Assembly (NCBI RefSeq): GCF_004345325.1
Contig: NZ_SLVJ01000012.1
Coordinates: 62,001 to 126,000 of the forward strand
From: Acinetobacter calcoaceticus
GTDB lineage: Bacteria > Pseudomonadota > Gammaproteobacteria > Pseudomonadales > Moraxellaceae
Length of the DNA: 64,000 bases
Direction of reading: 5' to 3'
Of this stretch, positions 17,261-26,559 are shown one piece after another. Below the pieces are notes generated by a model. That model saw nothing but the letters and a program-made list of their open reading frames with translations. It had not been told where the DNA came from and searched no databases. The position numbers and the translations under genes were made by a program. Numbering within the stretch: position 1 is the stretch's first letter; each line of letters opens with the position of its first letter.

Positions 17261-19681
17261 ATGAGCCGCAAAGAAAATGACACCACGCCAGTCCAACCCA
17301 AGCCCCGTCTGAACAACGCTTCACGGATCGAAGCCTATACCCAACCGGCAGGCGGTTGGGGGGCTTTGTTTAGTGTGGTGCGAAATTTAAAACAGCAGCA
17401 GATCTTAAGCAAAGGCTCGATTACCTTACTCAATATTAATCAGCCCACGGGCTTTGATTGTCCCGGATGTGCTTGGCCAGAAAAACACGATGCCGAGCAT
17501 CTCTTTAATTTTTGTGAAAATGGCGCCAAGGCCGTGGCCTTTGAAGCCACCAGCAAGCAGGTCACGGCAGACTTTTTTGCGGCGCATACGGTCAGTTGGT
17601 TGGCGGAGCAAAGTGATTATTTCCTCGAAGATTCAGGTCGTTTAACCCAACCGCTTCGATATGATGCTGCTACAGATCAATATTTGCCGATCAGTTGGGA
17701 GGCTGCATTTGATCTGATCGCGCAACATTTACAAGCACTGGAGCATCCTGATCAGGCCGCTTTCTATACCTCAGGGCGAACCAGCAACGAGGCGGCATTT
17801 TTATATCAACTGTTTGTCCGAAGTTATGGCAGCAATAATTTTCCAGACTGCTCCAATATGTGTCACGAAGCCACCAGTTATGCCTTGACCCAATCCATCG
17901 GTCATGGCAAGGGGACAGTGACTTTGGAGGACTTTGAACATGCCGATGCGGTATTTAGCTTTGGGCACAATCCGGGCACCAATCATCCACGAATGTTATC
18001 CACGCTGAGAGCGGTCTCTAAGCGTGGCGGCACGATTATCGCGATTAATCCGCTGAAGGAGCGTGGTCTGGAACGCTTTCAAGACCCGCAAGCGCCCTTG
18101 GAGATGATGAGCAATCGGAGTACCCCGATCAGCAAGTATTATTTTCAACCCTGTATCGGTGGGGACTATGCGATTTTATTTGGCATGCTCAAGCATTTGA
18201 TTGAATGGGATCATGCCGCAGTTGCAGTCGGCAAGGCTTCGGTATTTGACCGTGATTTTATCGCACAACAGACAGTGGGCTTTGAGGCCATGCTTGCTGA
18301 GATTGAGCGAACCCAATGGTCAGCGATACATGCGCGCACTGGACTAAGTGCAACGCAATTACAAGCGCTTGCTCAACTCTATCTCGATGCTGATCGGGCC
18401 ATATTGTGCTGGGGCATGGGTATTACTCAACATCGGCATGGCACCGCCAATGTGCATATGCTGGCCAACTTGGCTTTGGCACGTGGCCAGATTGCCCGTC
18501 AGGGCGCAGGACTGTGTCCAGTGCGTGGTCATAGCAATGTCCAAGGCGATCGGACCATGGGCATTAACGAACATCCCAGTACGAACTTGCTCGATCAATT
18601 GGATCGAGTCTTTGATATGCAGGCCCCGCGCCAACATGGTTTGGGCGTGGTGGCCACCATCAATGCCATGGCAGAAGATCGCGTCAAAGTGTTCATTGCC
18701 TTGGGCGGTAATTTTGCTGTGGCGACCCCAGATAGCGTTTATACCCAAGCGGCATTACGGCGCTGTCAATTGACGGTACATGTGGCCACTAAATTAAATC
18801 GTAGTCATCTGGTCTGTGGGCGTGAGGCGCTGATCTTACCGTGTTTGGGTCGTACTGAGGTTGATTTACAAACTCATGGACCACAAGCCATTAGCGTTGA
18901 GGATTCGATGAGTAATATTCATCTTTCTGCTGGTCGCAATCCACCGACTTCATCAGATTTACTCTCTGAACCGGATATCGTGGCACGTATGGCAGCGGCT
19001 ACATTGCCCAACAGCACGATCCAGTGGCGTTGGTATGTGGAAAGTTATGATCGGATTCGAGATGCAATCGCCGAGGTATTTCCAGATTTTCATGATTTTA
19101 ATGCGCGGGTCTATCCATCGGGTGGCTTTCATCTGACTCATCCTGCCAATCAATACCGTTGGAACACGCCCAGTGCAAAGGCGCAGTTCATCATCGCGCC
19201 ACTGGAGGAGGTTTATGCTGACCCAGAAAGTCAGTTTGCCGATGCCTTTGTGGCGAGCAAAGTCTACACCTTGATGACCATCCGTTCTCATGATCAATAC
19301 AACACCACATTATATGGTTTAGATGATCGCTACCGTGGGGTCTATGGTCAGCGTCAGGTGTTATTTATGCATGCTGAAGATATTCAAGCTGCGGGTTTTA
19401 CTGCACAACAATGGGTGGATATCGAGAGTATTTATTCGGATGGGGTCAAGCGCATCATCCATGGTTTTTTGATCGTACCCTATAATATTCCTCGCAGTAG
19501 TTTGGCGGCCTATTATCCTGAAACCAATCCTTTGGTGGCGCTGCTGAGCCATGATCCACATGCCAAGATTCCCGCGTCTAAAAGTGTGCCAGTGATTTTA
19601 CATCCTGTCGCAGCACCTACAGCGCAAACATCATCTGAGGAAAATGCAGTCGCTCAGACTGGAGAACCCCTTGCGCCTTAA
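17261..19681 (+). CDS. Molybdopterin oxidoreductase, FdhF/YdeP family (formate dehydrogenase-like)
   Basis: An 806-residue cytoplasmic enzyme of the DMSO-reductase superfamily, YdeP/formate dehydrogenase-alpha-like branch. The N-terminus has a reduced iron-sulphur Cys pattern (GFDCPGCAWPE, then FNFCENG). The probable molybdenum ligand is Cys201 followed by His202 (CSNMCHEATSYAL), the place of Sec/Cys-His in formate dehydrogenases. Further signatures are FSFGHNPGTNHPRM, LCWGMGITQH, ARQGAGLCPVRGHSNVQGDR and the C-terminal YNTTLYGLDDRYRGVYG. Formate is a likely substrate given fdhD and the OFA carrier, but members also handle other compounds. GGATAGG precedes the ATG. Confidence 0.88.
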   Translation: MSRKENDTTPVQPKPRLNNASRIEAYTQPAGGWGALFSVVRNLKQQQILSKGSITLLNINQPTGFDCPGCAWPEKHDAEHLFNFCENGAKAVAFEATSKQVTADFFAAHTVSWLAEQSDYFLEDSGRLTQPLRYDAATDQYLPISWEAAFDLIAQHLQALEHPDQAAFYTSGRTSNEAAFLYQLFVRSYGSNNFPDCSNMCHEATSYALTQSIGHGKGTVTLEDFEHADAVFSFGHNPGTNHPRMLSTLRAVSKRGGTIIAINPLKERGLERFQDPQAPLEMMSNRSTPISKYYFQPCIGGDYAILFGMLKHLIEWDHAAVAVGKASVFDRDFIAQQTVGFEAMLAEIERTQWSAIHARTGLSATQLQALAQLYLDADRAILCWGMGITQHRHGTANVHMLANLALARGQIARQGAGLCPVRGHSNVQGDRTMGINEHPSTNLLDQLDRVFDMQAPRQHGLGVVATINAMAEDRVKVFIALGGNFAVATPDSVYTQAALRRCQLTVHVATKLNRSHLVCGREALILPCLGRTEVDLQTHGPQAISVEDSMSNIHLSAGRNPPTSSDLLSEPDIVARMAAATLPNSTIQWRWYVESYDRIRDAIAEVFPDFHDFNARVYPSGGFHLTHPANQYRWNTPSAKAQFIIAPLEEVYADPESQFADAFVASKVYTLMTIRSHDQYNTTLYGLDDRYRGVYGQRQVLFMHAEDIQAAGFTAQQWVDIESIYSDGVKRIIHGFLIVPYNIPRSSLAAYYPETNPLVALLSHDPHAKIPASKSVPVILHPVAAPTAQTSSEENAVAQTGEPLAP

Positions 19682-20477
19682 TCTTCAGGATTTAAATGAT
19701 GGGGTTGAGCTTGTCACTGTGCAGCGTTATGAGCAGCATTCAATGCAGCAGCAATCGGATGAGGTGGTACAAGAATCTCCGATTGCATTGGTTTATAACG
19801 GGATATCGCATGCAGTGATGATGGCGACCCCTCAGGATTTGGTCTGTTTTGCCAAAGGCTTTAGTTTGTCAGAAGGCATCTTAGATTCATTGCAGCAGTT
19901 ATATGCACTGGAGATTCGTCACAGTGCATATGGTATTGAGGTCGAAATGCAGATTGCCAGTCGAGCATTTTCAGCATTAAAACAACATCGGCGGATGCTG
20001 ATTGGTGCGACAGGGTGTGGGCTGTGTGGTATCGAGAGTCTGCAACAATTGGGTCAGCAACTCCCAGTCGTCACGCATCGTGCAGCCCAAGCATGGTACG
20101 CCCAGATTCCCAGTGCCATCGCACAACTTAAGGCACAGCAGCGCATTTCTCAACGCACTGGCGGAGCGCATGCTGCAGCATGGGTGGTGCAGGGGCAGAT
20201 TGTGGCATTGTTTGAAGATGTCGGCAGGCACAATGCGTTGGACAAACTACTCGGTTATCTTGCCGAGCAACAATACGATCGGTCGCAAGGCTTTGTGGTC
20301 ATGACCAGTCGTGCCAGTTATGAATTGATCCGTAAATGTGCCTATTTGAATATCGCTTTAATCGCCTGTATTTCTGCCCCAACCAGCCTCGCCATCCAAA
20401 TGGCCCAATCCGCAGGCATTCACTTGGCTGGATTTTGTCGGGGTGAGGGCTTCGTGGTCTATAACCGCGCAGAATAG
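19644..20477 (+). CDS. fdhD: FdhD, sulphurtransferase for formate dehydrogenase
   Basis: A 277-residue FdhD. It carries sulphur from a cysteine desulphurase to the molybdenum cofactor, which formate dehydrogenases need for activity. The functional CxxC loop is seen as GATGCGLCGIESL (around residue 120), with RTGGAHAAAWVV and FEDVGRHNALDKLLG further on. It overlaps the end of the dehydrogenase gene by 38 bases, so the two are translationally coupled. That pairing is strong support for a formate dehydrogenase-type role of the upstream gene. Its stop codon abuts copy 3 of the dispersed repeat. Confidence 0.94.
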   Translation: MQSLRLENPLRLNLQDLNDGVELVTVQRYEQHSMQQQSDEVVQESPIALVYNGISHAVMMATPQDLVCFAKGFSLSEGILDSLQQLYALEIRHSAYGIEVEMQIASRAFSALKQHRRMLIGATGCGLCGIESLQQLGQQLPVVTHRAAQAWYAQIPSAIAQLKAQQRISQRTGGAHAAAWVVQGQIVALFEDVGRHNALDKLLGYLAEQQYDRSQGFVVMTSRASYELIRKCAYLNIALIACISAPTSLAIQMAQSAGIHLAGFCRGEGFVVYNRAE

Positions 20478-20658
20478 GAAAATGGTGGCAGGACGCGGCC
20501 TGATTTTGCACTGGGTTACAGGGATGTGGCCTCAGTGCAATAGAGGTTTTGCTTACTTTTTAAAAAGTAAGGAGAAAACATTCCTCACCGATGACGTAGC
20601 TCGGTAAGACGCTGCCGTGGGTGTGGGTGCGCTTAGAAATAGCCTAAGCCATAACAAG
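20477..20658 (+). repeat. Dispersed intergenic repeat, copy 3
   Basis: Begins at the fdhD stop codon (GGAAAATGGTGGCAGGACG). It shares TTTTGCACTGGGTTACAGGG, CCTCAGTGCAA, AAAAAGTAAGGAG, AACATTCCTCACCGATGACG and CTCGGTAAGAC with copy 2, in the same order and orientation, and ends in TAGCCTAAGCC. It fills the space between fdhD and rnz. Confidence 0.75.
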
Positions 20659-20660
20659 CC

Positions 20661-21644
20661 TTAACCCTCAGTTAGCATTCTGCTAAACACCTGAGTCAAC
20701 ATTCCTTCAGCATCCAAATGATATTGATCAAAATCATCTGCCAGATAAAATGAACCTTGATAATGCTGCCGTACCTCATCAGCCAAGCGCTGCATACCTT
20801 CAGTATTGTGATGTCGAGGGCTAAAGTGGGTCAGGATCAGATGCGGCATATGTTGTTGCTGAGCAAATTGCGCCACTATCTGGGCTGAACTGTGCATCGG
20901 CGTAGGCCCAACTTTATCTAGGCTGAGCTGATCATAAGTCGATTCATGAACCAATAAGGCAGCATCTATACAAGCGGAGGCCAAAAGTTGTGGCTGATCA
21001 TTGTCCCCAGCAACGAGAACACGTACAGTTTGGCTACTGAGCTGAACAAAGTCTTTGGGATCTAGTGTTTGACCCTGCCATTCAACTGCCTGACCGTGTT
21101 GTAACTGACCCCATAACTTGCCAGCAGGCAAACCGATCTGAGTGAGTGCAGCCGTGTTCAACTTGGAGTGATGCTGTGTGGCGCTGATGCTAAAAGCATA
21201 GCTAGGCACACGATGATGCAATTCATGAGGTTGAATGTGTAAACGTGAATTGACTGCATGGCCATCCGCCAAGGTGCAGACATCAATAAACTCAATGGGG
21301 TAGGGCAAATACAGATCAGTGAGGCGCATGGTGGCCTCTAACCAAGTCTGGATCTCGATGGGGGCAATCAAGGTCAATGCTTGGCGTCGTCCACTCATCC
21401 CCGCACTGGCGAGTAAACCGATCAAGCCATAACAATGATCGCCATGGACATGGGTGATGCAAATCACTTGGAGTTGCTGCAATGACAATTTGGCCTGTTG
21501 GATACGATGTTGGGTGCCTTCACCGGCATCGATGAGCACCCAGTCTTTGCTGTGACTGTCTTTGACAGCCAAGGCCGAAACATTTCGATAAAGCGTAGGG
21601 ACACCAGAAGAAGTACCCAAAAAAGTCAAATCAAGCATAGTCAT
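20661..21644 (-). CDS. rnz: Ribonuclease Z (tRNA 3'-end processing)
   Basis: A metallo-beta-lactamase-fold endonuclease of about 327 residues that cleaves the 3' trailer of tRNA precursors. Seen are LDLTFLGTSSGVPT at the start, GEGTQHRIQQA, the zinc motif THVHGDHCYGLIGLL, and later LVAGDN and LILTHFSPRH. Met codons at 21644 and 21638 both lie just before the conserved beginning; the TTG at 21659 would only add a few residues. The gene is divergent from rtcR, about 100 bases away, so two RNA-related genes sit back to back. Confidence 0.93.
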   Translation of the reverse strand: MTMLDLTFLGTSSGVPTLYRNVSALAVKDSHSKDWVLIDAGEGTQHRIQQAKLSLQQLQVICITHVHGDHCYGLIGLLASAGMSGRRQALTLIAPIEIQTWLEATMRLTDLYLPYPIEFIDVCTLADGHAVNSRLHIQPHELHHRVPSYAFSISATQHHSKLNTAALTQIGLPAGKLWGQLQHGQAVEWQGQTLDPKDFVQLSSQTVRVLVAGDNDQPQLLASACIDAALLVHESTYDQLSLDKVGPTPMHSSAQIVAQFAQQQHMPHLILTHFSPRHHNTEGMQRLADEVRQHYQGSFYLADDFDQYHLDAEGMLTQVFSRMLTEG

Positions 21645-21747
21645 GAACAAGCAAATCAATGTGCCGATTATATTTGCATGAATCCTTAATTTAGGCGATG
21701 CAAATCATATATATTATCGGCACCCTGTATAAATTTTTATAGAAACT

Positions 21748-23352
21748 ATGCCTGTGACGAAGAAAACGGTGGTGATTGGATTTATTGGTTCAAGTTTGGA
21801 TCAAGGGCGTAAGCCTGATCGCTGGCAACGCTGGCGTCCAAGTATCAGCCTGTTAATGCATGAAGATTTAATCGTCGATGAATTGGTGTTATTGCATGAT
21901 CGACGTGCGCAAAATCTACTGCAACTGCTCAGCCAAGATGCCGCAGAAATTTCGCCAACCACACAAGTGACTGGGGTGAAGGTCAATATTCGCGATCCTT
22001 GGGATTTCGCTGAAATGTATGGGGCCTTATATGACTTTGTTAAAAGCTATCCTTTTGATACCACAAACAATGATTATTATCTTCACATCACCACAGGCAC
22101 CCATGTCGGGCAAATTTGTTGGTATTTGCTTATTGATGGACATTATTTACCTGCCAAATTAATTCAAAGTGCGCCCACGGCCAAGCAGCAGCCAGAGGGT
22201 GAGTACCGCATTATTGATCTGGACTTGTCGCGTTATGCGGCATTGAACCAACGCTTTGAACAAGAACAGAACCAGAACTGGCAGCAACTCAAAGCGCAAA
22301 TTGCCACGCGGAATGCCAGCTTTAACCAATTGATCCAAGAAGTAGAATTGGTGGCGACTCGTTCCAGTGCGCCGATCTTGATCATGGGGGCGACAGGTGT
22401 GGGTAAATCTCATCTGGCCAAGCAAATCTATCAACTGAAAAAAGATAAGTTTCGATTGTCAGGGCGCTTTATTGATGTGAACTGTGCCACCTTGGTCGGT
22501 GATGGGGCCATGTCTACGTTATTTGGTCATCATAAGGGGGCATTTACTGGCGCAGTCGCAGCCCGAACAGGCTTACTGAAAAGTGCCGATCAAGGATTGT
22601 TGTTTCTGGATGAAATTGCAGAATTGGGGCTAGATGAACAAGCCATGCTGCTTAAAGCACTTGAGGATAAAAGCTTTTTCCCGGTTGGGAGTGATCGAGA
22701 AGTTCAAGCAGATTTTCAATTGATTGCAGGAACCAATCGCGATCTACGTGTTGAAGTCAAATCTGGGCGCTTCCGTGAGGATCTTTGGGCGCGATTAAAT
22801 ACCTGGACATTTTTCTTGCCCAATCTCACCGAACGCCGTGAAGATATTGCACCGAATATTGACTATGAATTACAACGTTTTGCCCAACAGCAACAATCAC
22901 AATTGCGCTTTCATAGTGATGCTTTAGCACGCTATATCGAATTTTCTCGCTCAGACCAAGCCACATGGCAGGGCAATTTCCGCGATCTTGCCGCCAGTGT
23001 TACCCGTATGGCCACCCTGTGTAATGGTTCACGGATTGGTATAGAGGATGTAGAGCTAGAGATTCAACGCCTCAGCAAACTCTGGCATATCGAATCCGCT
23101 GCAGAGTCGCGATCCACGCAGACAGACCTAGCCCAGTGGTTGAGTCCAGATCAATTGGAAAATTTAGATGAATTTGACCGCATCCAATTGCAGGGTGTGA
23201 TTGAGGTCTGTGTAACTTGTCGATCTATGGCGGATGCTGGGCGCAAATTGTTTGCCCAATCGCGACTGCAACGTCAAAGTAGCAATGACAGTGATCGGGT
23301 AAAAAAATACTTGGCTAAATTTGGTTTGAACTGGGAGCAACTGCATGGCTAA
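21748..23352 (+). CDS. rtcR: RtcR, sigma-54-dependent activator of RNA repair genes
   Basis: A 534-residue RtcR. The N-terminal third is the CARF-like sensor (KTVVIGFIGSSLDQGRKPDR, WRPSISLLMHEDL, YYLHITTGTHVGQICWYLL). It is followed by an AAA+ sigma-54 activator domain with Walker A GATGVGKS, the sigma-54 contact loop KGAFTGA, Walker B LLFLDEIAEL and the arginine-finger region GRFREDLWARL, and by a C-terminal DNA-binding part. In other bacteria RtcR switches on rtcB and rtcA when RNA damage signals bind the CARF domain. Neither gene is within 20 kb on either side here; the next gene, overlapping by 8 bases, is a DinB-like protein. Confidence 0.93.
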   Translation: MPVTKKTVVIGFIGSSLDQGRKPDRWQRWRPSISLLMHEDLIVDELVLLHDRRAQNLLQLLSQDAAEISPTTQVTGVKVNIRDPWDFAEMYGALYDFVKSYPFDTTNNDYYLHITTGTHVGQICWYLLIDGHYLPAKLIQSAPTAKQQPEGEYRIIDLDLSRYAALNQRFEQEQNQNWQQLKAQIATRNASFNQLIQEVELVATRSSAPILIMGATGVGKSHLAKQIYQLKKDKFRLSGRFIDVNCATLVGDGAMSTLFGHHKGAFTGAVAARTGLLKSADQGLLFLDEIAELGLDEQAMLLKALEDKSFFPVGSDREVQADFQLIAGTNRDLRVEVKSGRFREDLWARLNTWTFFLPNLTERREDIAPNIDYELQRFAQQQQSQLRFHSDALARYIEFSRSDQATWQGNFRDLAASVTRMATLCNGSRIGIEDVELEIQRLSKLWHIESAAESRSTQTDLAQWLSPDQLENLDEFDRIQLQGVIEVCVTCRSMADAGRKLFAQSRLQRQSSNDSDRVKKYLAKFGLNWEQLHG

Positions 23353-23845
23353 AAACAATCTACTGCTCATGGCCAAATACAATATTTGGGCCACAGAAAA
23401 ACTCTTGCTGGCACTGCAAGACCTAGATGAAGCCCAGATCCGAGCAGACTGCGGCCTGTACTTTGGCAGTATCTTTGCCACGCTCAATCACATGTTGCTC
23501 GCAGAGCATTACCTCTGGTATCCACGCTGTGCCGAGGGGAAATCACAAGCCTATCGCCTTGATCACATCATCGAAACGGACTTGAGTCGGCTATATCAAT
23601 CCTTCGCACAAAACGCACAACGTTGGCCTGAGCTGATTCAAGCCACACCCGTTGAGCAGTTGGATGGAAAGTTAAATTACACCAGCACTCAAGGGCAGGC
23701 GTTGAGTTTGCCTTATGCGGCGATCTTACAGCATGTCTTTAATCATGCGACCCATCATCGTGGGCAGATCACGGCTGCCATTACTGCGATGGGCGGTGTC
23801 TGCCCAGAACTGGACTTGGTGTATATGCTGCTTGAAGACGCTTAA
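23345..23845 (+). CDS. DinB-family protein
   Basis: A 166-residue DinB/YfiT-like four-helix bundle protein. The metal-binding His pattern is present: LNHMLLAEHYLWYP (around residue 50) and HVFNHATHHRGQITAAI (around residues 130-146). Family members are often thiol-dependent transferases or of unknown role. The start codon overlaps the rtcR stop region by 8 bases (ATGGCTAA), so the two are translationally coupled, which may tie it to the stress sensed by RtcR. That is inference. Confidence 0.85.
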   Translation: MAKNNLLLMAKYNIWATEKLLLALQDLDEAQIRADCGLYFGSIFATLNHMLLAEHYLWYPRCAEGKSQAYRLDHIIETDLSRLYQSFAQNAQRWPELIQATPVEQLDGKLNYTSTQGQALSLPYAAILQHVFNHATHHRGQITAAITAMGGVCPELDLVYMLLEDA

Positions 23846-23861
23846 GCTTGCATGGCCTAAC

Positions 23862-24905
23862 TCAAGCTTGCTTCATTTCCAAGACCAATTGATTGATCAA
23901 ATCTGCAGCCTCTAGCGCGCGGATCATACCGACATTGCTGCCGGCCCAAAATGCGCCATAGCCTTGATCGCCTTGTAGGGAGGCGACTTGGTGTAATTGT
24001 TTCGCCAGATCATAGGCATAAGGATAGTCAGCCACGGCTGGACGCACAGGTGTATCGATCTCGGTATGCCAGCGTTGCAATAAGCTACGGGCAGGGCGAC
24101 CGGAAATACTGCGACTGATTTGGGTCAAGGATTGTTGAAATAGCGCCTGTCGATAAGCTGCATTGGCATTGGAACTTTTACATTGCACAAATGCCGTGCC
24201 CATCTGTACCGCATCCGCACCATGATTCAGCATGTCCCGCGCTTGAGTACCATTCATAATGCCGCCAGCCGCTACAACGGGAAGCTGACAATGCGCTTTA
24301 ATCAATTGCACCAATGCAGCAGTATTGATTGCAGCATCGATGTCGGGGTTAAATATGCCACGATGACCACCGGCCTCGATGCCTTGGGCAATAATCACAT
24401 CAATGCCTGCTTGCTCAATCAACTGCGCTTCACAGAGATTGGTTGCACTGACCATGGTGATGATCCCTGCGGCTTTTAAGGCTTGGATCTGATGTGGATG
24501 GGGGAGACCAAAATGAAAACTAACCGCTTGGGGGTGCGTCTGCAAAACCAGTTTGAGCAAGTCATCATTGTCTAAAAAACTGGGATAAATGCAGTGTAGT
24601 TCAGTCGGTGGCTGAGCTGAAAATGCTGCAAAGGCCGGGCGCAGTGCATCGATCCAGCGTTGTTGTGAAGTGGCATCTGCGGCAACGGATTGATGACAAA
24701 AGAAATTGACTTGAAATGGACGATCAGTAAGTTGTTGCGTCTGTAGGATATCGTCTTGAGCACTGCTCAGCGTGTTCGCCCCCAAACCCAATGCACCTAA
24801 AGCGCCTTGATTAGAGACTTCGGCTGCCAATGCTGGGGTAGATACGCCTGCCATTGGAGCCAAAAATATCGGATGTTTGATTTGTAATTTTTCTAATAAA
24901 GTCAT
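23862..24905 (-). CDS. Nitronate monooxygenase (2-nitropropane dioxygenase family)
   Basis: A 347-residue FMN-dependent TIM-barrel enzyme that oxidises alkyl nitronates. Seen are HPIFLAPMAGVSTPALAAEV at the start, VSFHFGLPHPHQI, VIIAQGIEAGGHRG with the catalytic His region, LPVVAAGGIMNG, and ADAVQMGTAFVQCKSSNAN. ATG at 24905 is chosen because GGAGC lies about nine bases before it; an ATG nine codons upstream is less likely. It is convergent with the DinB-like gene, only 16 bases apart. Function in the cell is probably detoxification of nitro compounds. Confidence 0.88.
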   Translation of the reverse strand: MTLLEKLQIKHPIFLAPMAGVSTPALAAEVSNQGALGALGLGANTLSSAQDDILQTQQLTDRPFQVNFFCHQSVAADATSQQRWIDALRPAFAAFSAQPPTELHCIYPSFLDNDDLLKLVLQTHPQAVSFHFGLPHPHQIQALKAAGIITMVSATNLCEAQLIEQAGIDVIIAQGIEAGGHRGIFNPDIDAAINTAALVQLIKAHCQLPVVAAGGIMNGTQARDMLNHGADAVQMGTAFVQCKSSNANAAYRQALFQQSLTQISRSISGRPARSLLQRWHTEIDTPVRPAVADYPYAYDLAKQLHQVASLQGDQGYGAFWAGSNVGMIRALEAADLINQLVLEMKQA

Positions 24906-25297
24906 GATGTTTATGCTCCACATGCAATGCATCTTATCCTACTTAAGGTAGCTAAGCTGCGGCGTGCTTGCAAATGATACTGGGTATTTATTTTAAAAAT
25001 TATGCAGGGGCTTAGACTGTGCCTGCGATTCGGTGTGAGTTGTGTTGCCTCTGCTGTAGTGAAATGCTCGGATAAAATGCAACATTAGATAAAAGTATTT
25101 ACTTCAAAATTCGGGTAAAATTTAACCACTTCTTAGATATTAAGTATTAGCAGTTTAGATCCCTTTTGATTGAAGCATTACTTAATGTGTGGTGCAGTCA
25201 AATTAAACGACAGCTGATGTCGCTTTGTAGATCAATGACCCAGTTTTCAAGCTTGATGTTTTTTATCCTATTTGATTCCTGTCATCGTGAGTTCGCT

Positions 25298-26557
25298 ATG
25301 TCTGATCGTATCCGTGAAAAGCTGCAAATTTTAGCTGATGCAGCCAAATATGATGTCTCATGTTCTTCGAGTGGCAGCAATCGCCAAAACAAAGACAAGG
25401 GTCTAGGCAATACTGGATCTGGGATTTGTCATAGCTATACCGAAGATGGGCGTTGTGTTTCTTTGCTCAAAATTTTGTTTTCCAATGTTTGTATTTTTGA
25501 CTGTTCTTATTGTGTTTCGCGTCGTTCCAATGATGTACAACGCGCTGCATTTACAGTGCAAGAAGTGGTTGATTTAACCATCAATTTTTACCGCAGAAAT
25601 TATATCGAAGGCTTATTTTTAAGTTCTGGAATCTTTAAATCTGCGGATCACACCATGGAACGTATGTTGCAGGTGGTGAAGAAGCTGCGTCTGGAGGAAA
25701 ATTTTAATGGTTATATCCATTTAAAAACCATTCCGGGTGCGTCGCCAGAGTTGATCACCGAAGCTGGGCTGTATGCTGATCGCATGAGCATCAATCTGGA
25801 AATGCCAACCGAGGCAGGTTTACAACGCTTTGCCCCTGAGAAGAATCATCAGGAGGTGCAAAAGGACTTGGGCATAGTGCGTGATCGCCTGATCCAACTC
25901 AAAGATGAACGCAAGTTAATAAAGTCAGTGCCCAAATTTGTTCCTGCAGGGCAAACCACGCAGATGGTGGTTGGTGCAGCAGATGAGACTGATCAAGATG
26001 TGATCTTAATGGCCGATCGCCACTATAAAGAATTTAAGCTGAAGCGGGTCTATTACTCAGGCTATATACCGATTAACCAGACTGATCAAGCGCTGCCTGC
26101 GGTAGGTTCAGCACCGCCATTATTACGTGAAAATCGACTCTATCAATCCGATTGGTTAATGCGTTTCTATGGTTTTGCAGCCACGGAGTTGGTCGATGAT
26201 CAACATCCCAACCTAGACTTAGACATTGATCCTAAATTGTCATGGGCACTACGCCATCCAGAACAATTCCCAATTGATATTAATCGTGCTGACTATGTCA
26301 TGATTCTTCGTGTCCCGGGGATTGGGGTACGCTCAGCCAAAAAAATCATTCAAGCACGCCGTTTTGGCAAGATTCATATTGATCAATTAAAACGTATGGG
26401 CATTGCCTATAGCCGCGCCCAACATTTTATCTACTGTGCGGATAGCCCACATCTGCCACAAGATCGCACCCCGAGCCAGATCAGGCAACAAATTTTGCAA
26501 TCCGGTCAATCCAAATATACCCAACAACTGTCACCGCAATTGGGCTTTGGTTTCTAA
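25298..26557 (+). CDS. Putative DNA modification/repair radical SAM protein
   Basis: A 419-residue radical SAM protein of the type described as a putative DNA modification/repair enzyme (TIGR03916-like). The iron-sulphur motif is in NVCIFDCSYCVSRRSNDV (CxxxCxxC-like, with a further Cys before it in SGICHSYTEDGRC). The C-terminal part contains a helix-hairpin-helix, LRVPGIGVRSAKKIIQARRF, which suggests binding to DNA. I chose the ATG at 25298, since MSDRIREKLQILADAAKYDV is the usual family beginning. It is followed after two bases by its regular partner gene. The reaction is unknown. Confidence 0.88.
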   Translation: MSDRIREKLQILADAAKYDVSCSSSGSNRQNKDKGLGNTGSGICHSYTEDGRCVSLLKILFSNVCIFDCSYCVSRRSNDVQRAAFTVQEVVDLTINFYRRNYIEGLFLSSGIFKSADHTMERMLQVVKKLRLEENFNGYIHLKTIPGASPELITEAGLYADRMSINLEMPTEAGLQRFAPEKNHQEVQKDLGIVRDRLIQLKDERKLIKSVPKFVPAGQTTQMVVGAADETDQDVILMADRHYKEFKLKRVYYSGYIPINQTDQALPAVGSAPPLLRENRLYQSDWLMRFYGFAATELVDDQHPNLDLDIDPKLSWALRHPEQFPIDINRADYVMILRVPGIGVRSAKKIIQARRFGKIHIDQLKRMGIAYSRAQHFIYCADSPHLPQDRTPSQIRQQILQSGQSKYTQQLSPQLGFGF

Positions 26558-26559
26558 GT

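Noticed and set aside
18348..18773. Long plus- and minus-strand open frames inside the formate dehydrogenase-like gene
   Set aside because: They are antisense or shifted frames of a gene whose own frame carries all the domain motifs.
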